Of a DNA stretch of 64,000 nucleotides, positions 1 to 8,747 are shown in pieces. Each line of letters starts with the position of its first letter. Position 1 is the first letter of the stretch. The translations under genes and the position numbers were made by a program. Source of the DNA: Bradyrhizobium guangxiense (GTDB lineage: Bacteria > Pseudomonadota > Alphaproteobacteria > Rhizobiales > Xanthobacteraceae); contig NZ_CP022220.1 of assembly GCF_004114915.1 (NCBI RefSeq), positions 868,001-932,000 on the forward strand, written 5' to 3'. Under the pieces are notes generated by a model. The model saw nothing but the letters and a program-made list of their open reading frames with translations. It did no database searches and had not been told where the DNA came from.

Positions 1-1
1 A

Positions 2-463
2 GCGCCATTTACAGGGATACCTGGACCGATCATGATGATCATCGCGGCGGTCGCGTTGAAGCTGACCAAGATCCTACCGAACGAGATGGAGCTCGGCGCC
101 TACCAGATCAACAAGTTCATGTCGACCAACCTGACCTTTGCGATCCTCGTCGCCATGGGCGCATTGCTGGTCAAATGGGAACAACTCGTCGCCTCCTTCA
201 ACCCGGGATACATCATGATCTGCACCGCGACCGTGCTGGCCATGATTGCCTCCGGCTTTTATGTCGGCAAGTGGCTAAACATGTATCCGGTCGAGGCTGC
301 GATCGTCACCGCCTGCCATTCGGGACTGGGCGGCACCGGGGATGTTGCCATCCTTGGCGCCGCCGATCGCATGGGCCTCATGGCATTCGCCCAGATCGCC
401 ACTCGTGTCGGCGGGGCGATCATGATTGTGATCGCGACCCTGCTGCTGAAGTCGCTATCCTGA
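2..463 (+). CDS. 2-hydroxycarboxylate transporter (2HCT family), C-terminal part
   Basis: Open from the left window edge, so only the last about 150 residues are present. The visible part is hydrophobic with several membrane segments and carries a glycine-rich stretch reading GLGGTGDVAIL, followed by a conserved block on MGLMAFAQIATRVGG. This matches the second re-entrant loop region of the 2HCT family, which moves citrate, malate or lactate in symport with sodium or protons across the inner membrane. The stop lies 24 bases before the preferred start of the next gene, so co-transcription is likely. The actual substrate cannot be told from this fragment. Confidence 0.8.
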   Translation, partial: APFTGIPGPIMMIIAAVALKLTKILPNEMELGAYQINKFMSTNLTFAILVAMGALLVKWEQLVASFNPGYIMICTATVLAMIASGFYVGKWLNMYPVEAAIVTACHSGLGGTGDVAILGAADRMGLMAFAQIATRVGGAIMIVIATLLLKSLS

Positions 464-487
464 TCTGGCGTGTTGGAGATGCAACAA

Positions 488-1702
488 ATGGATCGGCGCG
501 ACTTTACAAAGGCCCTATTGGCCATGTCCGCCAGCGCTGGCATGTCAGGTGCAGCGGTCGCGGAGCAGGAGCCAAGCGGCGGCGTCCCTTCGCTTGCCGT
601 GCGCGTCAACGACAAGATCAGGCTGGGTGGCCAACGCAACTTCGACAGAGGACCGGTGACCTCGCGGCAGAACATGCAGTGGCACCAGCGGTGGGGCATT
701 CGCTATCTCGATGTCTCGCTGGAGACGAGAAACGCCGCTCCGGACGTCTTTGGAAGCGATACGCCCGACGAGGGTGCGCTTGCTCGCGCTCAGGCGCTCG
801 GCACGGGCATGGGAGGCGCGCGGCTTCAGCCCACCACGCGCTGGAGCCTCGAAGGCATGATGCGCATCGCCGACACGCTGCAGAAAAACGATCTCATCTG
901 GGAGAGCATCCGGATGGATTCGGCGTACATCGCGATGGCGCCGGGGCCGGAACGCGACCGTTATCTGGATCTGATTTGCGAAAACGTCCAAACCGCCGGC
1001 CGCGCCGGGGTCAAGATCATCAGCTATCATTGGAATTTGACCCCGATCCGGCGCAATCGCAAAGTTCAGGGCCGTGGTGGGTCGGAATACGACGCGTTCA
1101 AGCTAGAAGACAATTGGCGCGACCTCCCGCCGACCCCTGCAGGCCGTGTCTCAGCGGACGACTATTGGGAGCGCCTGCATGTTTGGGCGTCCCGCGTCAT
1201 CCCCGTGGCCGCGGAGAGCGGGGTCAAAATGGCTTGCCACCCCTACGATCCGGGCGGCCTGCCTCTCGGCTATCTCGGTGTCGACAGCTTCGATGCCGGC
1301 GATTATGCGAACGCGCTGCTCAAATACGAGAAGCTGTACGATTCACCTCATAATGGCTTTCAATACGATACCGGGGTCTCACGGGAATCGATGCCTGAAG
1401 GGGTTGATCAGCTTGCGCTGTTATACGGTTTGATCAAGAGAAAGAAGATTCATCAGATCCACTTCCGCAATGTCCGCGCCAGCCAGAACGACTTCGTCGA
1501 GGTCTATCATGACGAGGGCGATGTGGACTTGTTCAACATCATTCGCCTGCTTCGCGACAGCGGCGGCTCACTGCTGGCCGATCATAGTCCGCGTCATCAG
1601 GATGATCCCTCTTACGTGATAGGCTTTGCGTTCGCAAACGGCTACATTCTCGGCCTCCTGCGCGCTGCCCATGAAGAGGCGCTCAAGTCCATCGCACGAT
1701 AG
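488..1702 (+). CDS. Mannonate dehydratase-like TIM-barrel protein with Tat-type leader
   Basis: About 404 residues from the ATG at 488, which has a GGAG nine bases upstream. Longer starts at 470 (GTG) and 479 exist but place the Shine-Dalgarno inside the gene. The N-terminus MDRRDFTKALLAMSASAGM resembles a twin-arginine leader without an ideal hydrophobic core, with AVAEQ as possible cleavage region. The body resembles the UxuA/xylose isomerase-like TIM barrel, with histidine-bearing strands (IISYHWN, KMACHPYDP, IHQIHFRNV, LADHSPRH) suited to metal binding. UxuA enzymes convert D-mannonate to 2-keto-3-deoxygluconate. Export would be unusual for that role, so substrate and location are uncertain. 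It follows a carboxylate transporter. Confidence 0.7.
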   Translation: MDRRDFTKALLAMSASAGMSGAAVAEQEPSGGVPSLAVRVNDKIRLGGQRNFDRGPVTSRQNMQWHQRWGIRYLDVSLETRNAAPDVFGSDTPDEGALARAQALGTGMGGARLQPTTRWSLEGMMRIADTLQKNDLIWESIRMDSAYIAMAPGPERDRYLDLICENVQTAGRAGVKIISYHWNLTPIRRNRKVQGRGGSEYDAFKLEDNWRDLPPTPAGRVSADDYWERLHVWASRVIPVAAESGVKMACHPYDPGGLPLGYLGVDSFDAGDYANALLKYEKLYDSPHNGFQYDTGVSRESMPEGVDQLALLYGLIKRKKIHQIHFRNVRASQNDFVEVYHDEGDVDLFNIIRLLRDSGGSLLADHSPRHQDDPSYVIGFAFANGYILGLLRAAHEEALKSIAR

Positions 1703-1723
1703 CCCGTTATGGAACCAGATCGG

Positions 1724-3031
1724 ATGAAGAAAATGAACAGGCTGCTAAAGCTCAATCCCAACAGGTTCACAATGAAGTCGGTGCTCGCAATCTCGATCCT
1801 TTCGGCCTTGGCATTATCCGAGGCCTTCGCGCAGAACACCGCGCTGCCGACTGGCCCCCAATGGGGCGATCAAAACCTATCGGCTTTTTATCGTTGGACC
1901 GATCCGCTGCCCACAAGGCCGGGCGTGATGCTGCGTGAAGAGCCAATGAAGGCCCAGCCGGAGATCACGAAAGCGGCTCTCGCCGAACGCATTCTCTACA
2001 GTTCGACGGATGTACGTTGGCACGCCGGGATCGTACCGGTGAGCGGGACACTGTATCTGCCGGTTGGAGAACCGCCGGCCGGAGGCTGGCCCCTCGTGGC
2101 CTGGGCTCATGGCACGCTGGGCGTTGCGGACGTGTGCGCGCCGTCCTGGGCCGGGCACAAGCCGCGCGATGCAACCTACATCCAAAAATGGCTAGAGAAT
2201 GGGTTTGCGGTCGTTGCCACCGATTACCAGGGTCTCGGCGGTCCCGGCCCGCATCCTTACCTGATCTGGGAAGCTGAAGGGCATTCCGTGCTCGATGCCG
2301 TCCGGGCAGCGCGCGCCGCCCATGGCGACAAGCTCGCTCCCAAGGTCTTCATCAGTGGTCAGTCGCAAGGCTCAGGCGCAGCTTTGGGCGCAACAACGGT
2401 CGCACCGAACTATGCGCCAGATGTACCCTTGCTCGCCACAGTCGCCACAGGGGTCGTGTCGACCTTTCCCGACGGCCCTTACCGGCCTGCGGAGGCATTC
2501 AAGGTTGGCTCGCCGATTTACCTCACCCTCATGATGCTCGGCGGTTCGCTTCCCGATGAGGCACCCCCCGTAGACAACCTCGTGACTGACAAGGGAAGGC
2601 TCGTCTTACGCGCAGCACGAGAAGGCTGCACCGGCGAGATGCGCGCGATCGCGCAGAAAGATACTGTCACCGCCGACAACGCCTATGTCCAACCGATCGC
2701 GAACATCGAAGCGAGCCTTGCGTCTCCGACCGACATGAAGCCCGTGCGGCTGCCGGTGCCCGTTCTGCTTGGCACGGGTCTGGCCGATTCAGTACTGCCG
2801 CCCCGTCGCCAATATGCAGCCGTGGCGGCCTTATGCTCGGCCGGAAACGAGGTCGTTTGGAACACCTATCCTGGTGCCACTCACAACGGGGGCCTGATTG
2901 CCGCTTTCCCGGACGCATTGGCGTTCTTCAAACAGACACTTGAAGGCAAAAAGACGCCAAGCAACTGCGCGCGCATTACCGAGCCGGGGCTTCCGACGAC
3001 ACCGGCGCCTGGTATACCCTTCAATGACTGA
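1724..3031 (+). CDS. Secreted lipase-like alpha/beta hydrolase
   Basis: An export signal is clear: a basic N-terminus, a hydrophobic run SVLAISILSALALS and an AFA-Q cleavage motif. Starts at 1709, 1724 and 1772 all keep it, and no Shine-Dalgarno decides between them. The mature protein shows the secretory-lipase/alpha-beta hydrolase pattern: a WAHGTLG oxyanion-type loop, nucleophile elbow GQSQG near residue 210, an acid in GLADSVLP and a catalytic His in GATHNGG. It probably cleaves esters in the periplasm or outside the cell. It starts just after the mannonate-dehydratase-like gene and ends at a strong stem-loop. With a T2SS elsewhere in the window it could be a secreted substrate, but nothing here proves that. 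Confidence 0.75.
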   Translation: MKKMNRLLKLNPNRFTMKSVLAISILSALALSEAFAQNTALPTGPQWGDQNLSAFYRWTDPLPTRPGVMLREEPMKAQPEITKAALAERILYSSTDVRWHAGIVPVSGTLYLPVGEPPAGGWPLVAWAHGTLGVADVCAPSWAGHKPRDATYIQKWLENGFAVVATDYQGLGGPGPHPYLIWEAEGHSVLDAVRAARAAHGDKLAPKVFISGQSQGSGAALGATTVAPNYAPDVPLLATVATGVVSTFPDGPYRPAEAFKVGSPIYLTLMMLGGSLPDEAPPVDNLVTDKGRLVLRAAREGCTGEMRAIAQKDTVTADNAYVQPIANIEASLASPTDMKPVRLPVPVLLGTGLADSVLPPRRQYAAVAALCSAGNEVVWNTYPGATHNGGLIAAFPDALAFFKQTLEGKKTPSNCARITEPGLPTTPAPGIPFND

Positions 3032-3053
3032 CTAGCGGTTCTTTGCATCTTAG

Positions 3054-3079
3054 CGCATCGGTTTGCACGAACCGATGCG
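3054..3079 (+). terminator. Perfect 10-bp stem-loop after the lipase gene
   Basis: CGCATCGGTT and AACCGATGCG form a perfect 10-bp inverted repeat around a six-base loop, 23 bases after the lipase stop. No T-run follows, so it may be a rho-assisted or mRNA-stabilising hairpin rather than a classical intrinsic terminator. Confidence 0.5.
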
Positions 3080-3313
3080 ATCCAAGCCAGGCAGTCCTTT
3101 CTGAGAAGCTCTGGGCTGCCGGTTTGACCTGCGCCTTCGGCTAAATTGAGCCCCTTCCAAGTGCGCCAGGGGAGGCTTTCGTTGGGTTAGTCTCGTCGAG
3201 CGCGATCCTTTCGATTTCTAGCGCTCGCGCCCGTGACGACCGGCGGCTTATTTCTTGTTTCTTATCGGTCGGCATATGCCGCGACCGTCTCTCCGCTCTT
3301 GAGGTAGAAAGCC

Positions 3314-3634
3314 ATGTCAGGAACTTTAGCCATCGTCGCGCGCTTTGTCGCGAAGGCGGGTTGTGAGGAGGAATTGAGGGCTACACTACTAGAGGCTGCG
3401 GCAATCGCCCTGGCGGAGGAGCCTGGCTGTCGTCGCTTCGAAATCCTGCAGGCGGTTAATCCTGATGGCGTGGTGCTGCCGGATACTTTCATGTCCAATG
3501 AACTCTTCGACGACTACGAGGCCGTCGAGGCGCACCGTAACTCCAGGCACGCTCCCGTCCGCAAGGCTCGGATCCGTGCTCTTGTGTCGAGCCAGACCCG
3601 GATCGAGATGGGCGCTGTGATTGATGAAGTCTGA
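3314..3634 (+). CDS. ABM-domain monooxygenase (YgiN-like quinol monooxygenase type)
   Basis: 106 residues, the usual length of a single antibiotic biosynthesis monooxygenase (ABM) domain. The pattern GTLAIVARFVAKAGCEEELRA, then EEPGCRRFEILQAV, ends in a FDDYEAVEAHRNSRH segment typical of small dimeric ferredoxin-like ABM proteins such as YgiN. The ATG follows a GAGG about ten bases upstream. Relatives oxidise quinols or degrade small aromatic or heme substrates without cofactors, while others have no known activity. It stands alone between the hairpin at 3054 and the aldo/keto reductase, about 80 bases away on the same strand. Substrate unknown. Confidence 0.75.
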   Translation: MSGTLAIVARFVAKAGCEEELRATLLEAAAIALAEEPGCRRFEILQAVNPDGVVLPDTFMSNELFDDYEAVEAHRNSRHAPVRKARIRALVSSQTRIEMGAVIDEV

Positions 3635-3717
3635 TGACGCTCCCCCGAGATCGAGCATCCAAAATGAGCCGCTTTGCAACGAGGCAAGCACAGGGTGCTT
3701 ATGGCTAGGACAATGTG

Positions 3718-4749
3718 ATGGAACATAGGGGTGTCGGCCGTTCAGGGCTGAGGATCCCAGCCCTGGCCTTTGGGACAGCGACTTTCGGCGGTGGGAACGA
3801 GTTCTTTCGCAAGTGGGGCACGACCGATCTATCGGAGGCCCGACGGCTCGTCGACATATGCCTCGATGCGGGGCTGAATCTCTTTGACACCGCCGACGTC
3901 TACTCGATGGGCGCGGCGGAAGAAATCCTCGGAAAGGCTCTGGGCTCACGCCGATCGCAGGCCCTGATCGCCACCAAGCTCGGCTACCGCTCGCATAGCG
4001 GGCCGAACGGAATGGGGGCGAGCCGGCAGCACATCATAATGGCGTGCGAGGCCTCGCTGAAGCGACTTGGCTGCGATCACCTCGACCTGCTGCAACTCCA
4101 CGGCTATGACGAAAATACACCGATCGAGGAAACACTGCGCGCCTTCGAGGAACTGATCAAGGCCGGGAAGGTCCGCTATATTGGGGCGTCTAACTTCTCC
4201 GGATGGCAGCTGGCCAAGATGGCCACCACCGCTGACTGGCTTGGCTTGCCGCGCCCCATCTCGCATCAGGTCCACTATTCCTTGCTGTGCAGGGACTATG
4301 AACACGAATTGATGCCCGCGGGTTTCGATCAGGGCATAGGCGCCATCATATGGAGCCCGCTATCCGGCGGCAAGCTTAGCGGCAAGATCAGCCGTGACCG
4401 GCCGCCGCAGGCCGACAGCCGAGCGGCGAAATTCGGAGGCCTGACCGAGCGCGACGCCAAGCTCTTTGACATCGTGGATGCGCTCAACGATATCGCGCAG
4501 GAGCGCGGGACAAGCGCGTCTCAAGTTGCGATCAATTGGCTACTCGCCCGGCCAACCGTCTCAAGTGTCGTCATTGGCGCCCGCACGGCCGAACAGCTCG
4601 TTGAAAACATCGCAGCCCTCGACTGGCAACTTTCCATCAAGGAGGTGGAGCGCTTGAACCAAGTGAGCGCCTCGCCAGCACCCTATCCCTATTCACATCA
4701 GTCTATGTTCCCTGAATTACTTCGTCCGCTCAGCGGAATCTCTCGGTAA
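3718..4749 (+). CDS. Aldo/keto reductase
   Basis: About 343 residues from the ATG at 3718; a GTG lies directly before it. The fold is evident from an N-terminal GRSGLRIPALAFGTATFGGG and the catalytic tetrad pattern: Asp and Tyr in DTADVYSMG, Lys in IATKLGY, His in LLQLHGYD. Then come YIGASNFSGWQ and the NADPH-binding C-terminal block VIGARTAEQL. Members reduce sugar or small aldehydes with NADPH in the cytoplasm. It belongs to the group related to YajO/voltage-gated channel beta subunits. The next gene is convergent. Substrate not predictable, though neighbours handle sugars. Confidence 0.88.
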   Translation: MEHRGVGRSGLRIPALAFGTATFGGGNEFFRKWGTTDLSEARRLVDICLDAGLNLFDTADVYSMGAAEEILGKALGSRRSQALIATKLGYRSHSGPNGMGASRQHIIMACEASLKRLGCDHLDLLQLHGYDENTPIEETLRAFEELIKAGKVRYIGASNFSGWQLAKMATTADWLGLPRPISHQVHYSLLCRDYEHELMPAGFDQGIGAIIWSPLSGGKLSGKISRDRPPQADSRAAKFGGLTERDAKLFDIVDALNDIAQERGTSASQVAINWLLARPTVSSVVIGARTAEQLVENIAALDWQLSIKEVERLNQVSASPAPYPYSHQSMFPELLRPLSGISR

Positions 4750-4895
4750 TGCATGCAACTGGCAGGCTAGGGTCTCGCAATGTTTGGCACTTTCGAACAA
4801 TGCTCGCCTGAACGGTCCATCCCTGCCGGGGCGCGGCGCTTGCAAAGGGAGACCAAATGTCCGACGCCATCCGCAGCTTTGACCATCCGCGGCTA

Positions 4896-5792
4896 TCAAC
4901 TCATGGAAATCACAACAGAGCCCTTCAGCTCGTCTCCGGGTTCCAGAATCACAGTTCCAGTGTCAGCACAACCGCGAGCGAACAGGTTGAACCCGTCCGC
5001 AACGTGGCTGACGGGCTCTGCGCATAGATGTGCGGCATCAGCGGGCCGATGCAGCACAAAATGCGAAAATGCAGGATCCCCTCGCATTTCAATCCGATCA
5101 CCATTCGAGCGGTGAATAACGCAGAGCCCGCGCCATCCACTGCGATAAAGCGTCACCTCACCGGGCGGCAATGAATCTGCTGTGGGCCCGGCAGAATGGG
5201 CATCCGGCAGCGCGGCGAGATAGTCCGTCGTCACGGCCCAGTCGATCGGTGCGTCAAACTCTATGTTGTCATCGACTTGGTGCTCGAAATAGGGATGCAG
5301 GCCGATTCCACCCGGCATCGGCGTCTGCGCCTCGTTTCGAAGATTGAGACAAAATATGGCACGCGAGGGTTCAAGTTCGACCTTAAGAGTTGCGCTGAAC
5401 GCCCAAGGCCAGTCGGCGCCTCCCTTGTGCGAGTATCGCATCGTCACCTGCGATGGCGTCAGCGAGATCGTCTCCCAAGGCATCCTGTGCGCATGCCCGT
5501 GCAACGTATGCGGCAGCGCGTCGGGATGGGCCGCAAGCTCGTACCGCTTACCCTGGAAGAGAAGAACCCCATCCCTCACGCGGTTGCTATAGGGGACGAG
5601 GGGATAGATACCACCCTTGGGCCAGCGCAGTAACTGAGCGGGCTCTACCCCGGCCGGGAACGGACGCAAGACCCGTCGCGGCAAGCCGCTACCCTTGCTG
5701 CTGCACAGCTCGAGAGAGGTCACGCGTCCGCCAGCGGACGCCGAGAAGCCAAGTCGAGCCGCACCGGCCGTCAAAAGCTGGTTGGTGATCAT
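4896..5792 (-). CDS. Aldose 1-epimerase family protein
   Basis: 298 residues. The mutarotase fold is indicated by GGRVTSLEL near the N-terminus, PLVPYSNRVRDG, a LPHTLHGHAHRMPW block carrying the conserved histidines, and GIGLHPYFEHQ with the general-acid His. The C-terminal catalytic Glu would lie in HLCAEPVSHVADGFN. Such enzymes interconvert alpha and beta anomers of aldoses in the cytoplasm. It lies 58 bases downstream of an ABC transporter ATPase on the same strand and is probably the last gene of that operon. That hints that the transporter, annotated by homology as amino-acid type, may handle a sugar-like or sugar-acid ligand. No strong ribosome site precedes the ATG. Confidence 0.85.
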   Translation of the reverse strand: MITNQLLTAGAARLGFSASAGGRVTSLELCSSKGSGLPRRVLRPFPAGVEPAQLLRWPKGGIYPLVPYSNRVRDGVLLFQGKRYELAAHPDALPHTLHGHAHRMPWETISLTPSQVTMRYSHKGGADWPWAFSATLKVELEPSRAIFCLNLRNEAQTPMPGGIGLHPYFEHQVDDNIEFDAPIDWAVTTDYLAALPDAHSAGPTADSLPPGEVTLYRSGWRGLCVIHRSNGDRIEMRGDPAFSHFVLHRPADAAHLCAEPVSHVADGFNLFARGCADTGTVILEPGDELKGSVVISMS

Positions 5793-5850
5793 AGAACGCC
5801 ATTCAAACCATTTGAGATGGACCGTTTGAGCGCCCGTTCACTGCCGCAGC

Positions 5851-6585
5851 TTAATGCTCAGCTGATTCGGCGACGAACGCCGCCAGCTCGGGCGTCGCAG
5901 GCATCCGCAGGATGTCCGACGATCCCATTTCGTGCACCTTGCCATCGCGCATATAAATGACGCGGTCCGCCACCTTGCGGGCAAAGGCCATTTCATGGGT
6001 CACCAGGATCATGGTCATGCCGTCGGCCGCGAGCTGCTCCATGACACGCAACACTTCTCCCGTAAGCTGCGGGTCGAGCGCTGAAGTCACTTCATCGAAC
6101 AGCATCAACTTAGGCTCCATGGCAAGGCTGCGGGCAATGGCTACGCGCTGCTGTTGCCCGCCGGAAAGCTGTTCCGGATAGCAGTCCATCTTCTCCCGCA
6201 GCCCCACTTTGGCGATCACAGTATCCGCAATTTCGCGGGCCTGCCGCTGCTTCATGCCTTTTACCATGCGCGGGGCCAACATGATATTTTCGGCCACGGT
6301 CAGGTGCGGGAAGAGGTTATAGCTTTGAAAAACGATTCCGACATCGCGTCTCAAAGACTTCAAGTCGATGTCGTCATCATGGAGCTCGTGGCCGCAGATC
6401 AGCATCGAGCCGCCTTGGATGGTCTCCAGGCGATCCATGCAACGTAGCGCCGTGCTCTTGCCCGATCCGCTCTGGCCGATGATAGCGGCGACTTCGCCCC
6501 TGTTCACCTCAAAGGTGACACCTTTAAGGACTTCCAGCTCGCCAAAGCTCTTGCGCACGTCCTTTAATTCAACGATTGGCGACAT
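5851..6585 (-). CDS. Polar amino acid-type ABC transporter ATPase (GlnQ family)
   Basis: About 244 residues from the ATG at 6585, which has AAAGGA eight bases upstream; the longer reading to 6639 lacks this. Full ATPase signature set: Walker A GQSGSGKST, Q-loop FQSYNLFPH, signature LSGGQQQR, Walker B LMLFDEVTSALDP and H-loop VTHEM. The closest family is the PAAT group (GlnQ, HisP, ArtP). It powers uptake by the two permeases upstream, which overlap it by 17 bases. It is the fourth gene of a five-gene operon ending in the aldose 1-epimerase. Confidence 0.95.
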   Translation of the reverse strand: MSPIVELKDVRKSFGELEVLKGVTFEVNRGEVAAIIGQSGSGKSTALRCMDRLETIQGGSMLICGHELHDDDIDLKSLRRDVGIVFQSYNLFPHLTVAENIMLAPRMVKGMKQRQAREIADTVIAKVGLREKMDCYPEQLSGGQQQRVAIARSLAMEPKLMLFDEVTSALDPQLTGEVLRVMEQLAADGMTMILVTHEMAFARKVADRVIYMRDGKVHEMGSSDILRMPATPELAAFVAESAEH

Positions 6586-7216
6586 TGAGTTTCCTTTCGA
6601 GGGCTCTGCTTTGAACCGACAGCGGATAGCAGATCGCAAAGTACATCAGGGCAGCGATGCCGAAGTAGAGAAACGGCTCAAATGTTGCGTTGTTGATGAT
6701 CTTTGCGTTGTAGGAGAGCTCGGCGTATCCGACCACAAGTGAGGCGATCGATGTGTTCTTGACGATCTGGACCAAGAAGCCGACTGTCGGTGGAATGGCA
6801 ATGCGCAGAGCTTGCGGCAGGATGACAGCCCTCATGCGCTGCCAGCGCGTCAGGCCGAGGCACTCTGCGGCTTCCCATTGCGGCTTCGCCACCGCCTGAA
6901 TGCAGCCGCGCCAGATCTCGCCCAGATAGGCGCTGCTGTAAAGTGTGAGCGCGAAGGTCGCTGCCGTCAGCGGAGATAAGGAGTCGTAGCCCAAAATGCT
7001 CGGCCCGTAAAAGCACAGACCCATGAGGACGAGCAACGGAAGTCCCTGCATGATCTCGATATAGGCCGCCGCCCCGCGCGAAATCGCCCAATTCCGCGAG
7101 ATGCGTGCCAGAGCGACGATGAAGCCGGCGATGCCGCCAAACAGGAAAGTTAACAGGCTCAATACGACCGTCGCCCATAGCCCCTGGAGCAACGAGAGAA
7201 TGTAGGCGCTATTCAT
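6569..7216 (-). CDS. Polar amino acid-type ABC transporter permease
   Basis: 215 residues with about five membrane spans and the BPD-transport coupling loop, visible as EAAECLGLTRWQRMRAVILPQALR, the EAA motif of HisM/GlnP-type permeases. GGAG lies about seven bases before the ATG. It overlaps the ATPase gene by 17 bases and follows the other permease by 15, so the two are probably translated together and form a heterodimer in the inner membrane. Confidence 0.93.
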   Translation of the reverse strand: MNSAYILSLLQGLWATVVLSLLTFLFGGIAGFIVALARISRNWAISRGAAAYIEIMQGLPLLVLMGLCFYGPSILGYDSLSPLTAATFALTLYSSAYLGEIWRGCIQAVAKPQWEAAECLGLTRWQRMRAVILPQALRIAIPPTVGFLVQIVKNTSIASLVVGYAELSYNAKIINNATFEPFLYFGIAALMYFAICYPLSVQSRALERKLNVANR

Positions 7217-7231
7217 CTGCTATCTCCATGC

Positions 7232-7915
7232 TCACAGCGGGGTTCCGAGCTTGCGGCGGCGAGGAAACATCGCAAGCCCGAGGAGAGCAAACCCCCCACG
7301 TACCAGTATGGCGAGACCTAGATAGATGCCGCCGAGCACGACGAAGATTTCGAAATTGCGATAAGTCTCGCTCTGGATACGGTTAGAGATCCCGAATAGC
7401 TCCTCAACGCCAACCGAGGACACGATGCTCGAGGCCAGCATCAACAGAACATACTGGCTCGACAGCGCCGGATAGACGCGCTCCAGCGCTGGCCGAATAA
7501 TCACATGCAGATAGGTTTGGGTGCGCGACAGTCCAAGGCAGGTCGCCGCCTCAAGCTGGCCGCGATGGATCGATTCAATGCCCGCACGCACGATCTCAGT
7601 CGTATAAGCTCCGATATTGACCGTCAGCGCGATGGTCGCACCAACCAGGATGGGCAACCGAATTCCCATGCTCGCAATGCCAAAGATTAGGAAGTAGCAC
7701 TGCACGAGCAGCGGCGTATTGCGGATGAACTCCACATACAAGGAGACGATCCAACGGGCCCAGGTTGGCCCGCCGGTCCGGACCACGGCGCAGGCACCAC
7801 CTAAAAGGATGCCGAACACCGTGCAGAATAAAGTGAGCCGTAGCGTCGTCCAGATACCCTCCAACAGGAGCGGCCAATAAGCCAGCACGGCTGCGAAGTC
7901 GAAATTGTAAGTCAT
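7232..7915 (-). CDS. Polar amino acid-type ABC transporter permease
   Basis: 227 residues, about five membrane spans, with the EAA coupling motif in LEAATCLGLSRTQTYLHVIIRPALER. Sequence features mark it as the second PAAT-type permease, partner of the gene at 6569. No good Shine-Dalgarno is seen before the ATG. It starts 34 bases after the stop of the receptor gene, in the usual receptor-permease-permease-ATPase order. Confidence 0.93.
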   Translation of the reverse strand: MTYNFDFAAVLAYWPLLLEGIWTTLRLTLFCTVFGILLGGACAVVRTGGPTWARWIVSLYVEFIRNTPLLVQCYFLIFGIASMGIRLPILVGATIALTVNIGAYTTEIVRAGIESIHRGQLEAATCLGLSRTQTYLHVIIRPALERVYPALSSQYVLLMLASSIVSSVGVEELFGISNRIQSETYRNFEIFVVLGGIYLGLAILVRGGFALLGLAMFPRRRKLGTPL

Positions 7916-7949
7916 AGGACTTTGCTCGTTTCAAGGGCCGTAGGCCATG

Positions 7950-8747
7950 TCATTGAGACGCGGCGATGACTTCCTGGGGCAGGTCGGCGCCCTGAAACTT
8001 CTTGAAGATCGCTTGGAGTTTTCCGTTGGCGATGTTCTTCTTCACCCAGCTGTCGACCCATTCCTTCAGATCCGTATCCTCCTTACGCATGCCAACACCC
8101 ATAGGCGCGGTCCGAAGCGGCAGCTTCAGCTCAAGCTCTTTGGCCGGGTTCTTCTTATTGATCAGGTCGACAAGGGTCGGCACCTGCGCGACCAAGTCAA
8201 GCTGGTTGGACACGACCGCCGTCATGGTCGTTGCTTCATCCTCAAAGCGCACGATTTCCGCATCTCGCGGGGCCGCCGCAGTCACATCCGCATCGTTCGT
8301 CGTGCCGCGCGTGACGGCAATGCGCTTTCCCGACAAATCAGCGAACGTCTTGATCTGCATGCTCTTCGGTGCTGCCACATAGGACGTCGCTCCAGAATAT
8401 GGCAGCGAGAACGCGATCAGCTTCTTGCGCTCATCAGTGATCGACAAGGCCGAAAGGACTGCGTCTGCGCGATGCGACATCAGGAAAGGAATGCGATTGG
8501 CGCTGTTCGTCCCCACGATCTCCATCTTCACGCCGAGATCGGCAGCCAAGAGCTTAGCTGTTTCGACTTCCGAGCCAGTGGGATTGAGGTCTTCGTCCTT
8601 GAATGCCCAGGGAGGGACACTGAGATCGACGGCGATGCGAATGATACCCGCGGACTTGATCTTCTCAAGCGTCCCGGCTGTCGCTGTTTGCCCCAAGAGG
8701 GCCAGCGAGACAACAGCAGCTGTCAAAACTCTAGCAAGAGTCTTCAT
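7950..8747 (-). CDS. ABC transporter periplasmic receptor, family 3 solute-binding protein
   Basis: About 265 residues from the ATG at 8747, chosen because GGGAGG sits seven bases upstream and the leader MKTLARVLTAAVVSLALLG ends at an A-X-A type site (TATAG). The mature protein follows the SBP_bac_3 pattern: GIIRIAVDLSVPPWAFKDE, GSEVETAKLLAADLGVKMEIV, LSALSITDERKKLIAFS and an IAVTRGTTNDAD hinge block. These receptors usually bind amino acids or opines. The linked aldose epimerase leaves room for another ligand. First gene of the operon. Confidence 0.92.
   Translation of the reverse strand: MKTLARVLTAAVVSLALLGQTATAGTLEKIKSAGIIRIAVDLSVPPWAFKDEDLNPTGSEVETAKLLAADLGVKMEIVGTNSANRIPFLMSHRADAVLSALSITDERKKLIAFSLPYSGATSYVAAPKSMQIKTFADLSGKRIAVTRGTTNDADVTAAAPRDAEIVRFEDEATTMTAVVSNQLDLVAQVPTLVDLINKKNPAKELELKLPLRTAPMGVGMRKEDTDLKEWVDSWVKKNIANGKLQAIFKKFQGADLPQEVIAASQ

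Noticed and set aside
175..1353. 392-codon plus-strand frame at the left end
   Set aside because: Frame-shadow of the 2HCT and mannonate-dehydratase-like genes, very Arg-rich.
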